Shown here piece by piece: positions 14,264 to 14,544 of a stretch of 14,544 bases of DNA. The position numbers were made by a program, and so were the translations under genes. Origin of the DNA: Verrucomicrobiota bacterium (GTDB taxonomy: Bacteria; Verrucomicrobiota; Verrucomicrobiia; Chthoniobacterales; UBA10450); the NCBI GenBank assembly GCA_003217965.1, contig QHNB01000227.1:1-14544 (forward strand). The letters run 5' to 3'. Position 1 is the first letter of the stretch. Each line of letters starts with the position of its first letter. Below the pieces are notes generated by a model that saw only the letters and a program-made list of their open reading frames with translations, ran no database searches and was not told where the DNA came from.

Positions 14264-14544
14264 TTAATGCGGCGAGGATTGCGTCTCCGGAATTGGAGTC
14301 GGTTCGGGCAGATCAAGGGGTAATGGCTCGGGCGGCATTGATAAACGCGGGTCGTTTGGATTGAGGCGGAATCTTGAAGCGCGGCTAGTTGCCGTGACGG
14401 CCGGTCTGGCGGTAGCGGCGGCGACCAGTTCCGCCGAGGCGGGATGAATATCTTCAGTGGCGACATAACCTTGCTCGCCGCTCATCAGCTGCACCTTGCA
14501 GTAACCGAATGTTGGTTGAATCAGGGTAACCAGGGTGTCGTGGG
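14264..14544 (-). CDS. SH3-like, proline-rich protein, C-terminal part (cut by right edge)
   Basis: The frame is open to the window edge. About 93 residues are visible, beginning DTLVTLIQPTFGYCKVQL and MSGEQGYVATEDIHPASAEL, which resembles the last strands of a bacterial SH3 domain (the hydrophobic 'GYVATEDI' ending). It then becomes low-complexity: alanine-rich up to about residue 60, then a proline-rich tail (MPPEPLPLDLPEPTPIPE). Such proteins are often envelope-associated, but the N-terminus is missing, so a signal peptide cannot be checked. It stops 71 bp before the acylphosphatase start; that gap contains a TTGACT hexamer but no properly spaced -10 box. Confidence 0.6.
   Translation of the reverse strand, partial: HDTLVTLIQPTFGYCKVQLMSGEQGYVATEDIHPASAELVAAATARPAVTATSRASRFRLNPNDPRLSMPPEPLPLDLPEPTPIPETQSSPH

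Overview
The window is ordinary-looking bacterial chromosome at roughly 55% GC, densely packed with housekeeping genes. The protein sequences, the NuoE-NuoF fusion, the GxxExxY protein and the short lipoproteins would fit a soil-type Verrucomicrobiota genome (Chthoniobacterales-like). That placement is an inference from gene style and was not tested with a search. A heptosyltransferase-type GT9 enzyme and two lipoprotein-type genes point to a Gram-negative, LPS-bearing cell. None of the starts I checked has a clear AGGAGG Shine-Dalgarno sequence.

Region 1 (1-7459, minus strand) is a respiratory complex I (NDH-1) operon, read right to left: nuoD, a decayed BamE-like fragment, an intact BamE/SmpA-like lipoprotein, a nuoE-nuoF gene fusion, a GxxExxY-family gene, nuoG, nuoH and the start of nuoI, which runs off the left edge. 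nuoA, nuoB and nuoC are not upstream of nuoD. A divergent fabD sits there instead, so the complex must be encoded in at least two loci. The operon carries three pieces of accessory structure. First, a 443-bp cassette holds the GxxExxY gene between near-perfect 21-bp inverted repeats, with an 8-bp direct-repeat-like flank at the nuoEF/nuoG junction. Second, a frameshifted, truncated duplicate of the lipoprotein gene abuts the nuoD stop codon. Third, the nuoG-nuoH gap looks like a degenerate dispersed intergenic repeat.

Region 2 (7460-9752, plus strand) starts with a 190-bp divergent intergenic region. It then carries fabD (malonyl-CoA:ACP transacylase), a yqeY/GatB-like gene and ispD (MEP isoprenoid pathway), probably co-transcribed.

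Region 3 (9749-14544, minus strand) converges on ispD, and the two genes share a CTAG stop-codon overlap. Read right to left it holds an SH3-like/proline-rich protein cut by the right edge, an acylphosphatase, an ABC exporter ATPase, its ABC-2 permease, a membrane-anchored TPR-like protein, a metallophosphoesterase and a GT9 glycosyltransferase. From acylphosphatase to GT9 the genes overlap or lie within 9 bp, so they look like one translationally coupled operon, with the ABC pair and the TPR-like protein as its core.

No rRNA, tRNA, CRISPR array or complete insertion sequence with a recognisable transposase was seen. The most unusual features are the inverted-repeat-bounded GxxExxY cassette inside an essential respiratory operon and the decayed lipoprotein duplicate.
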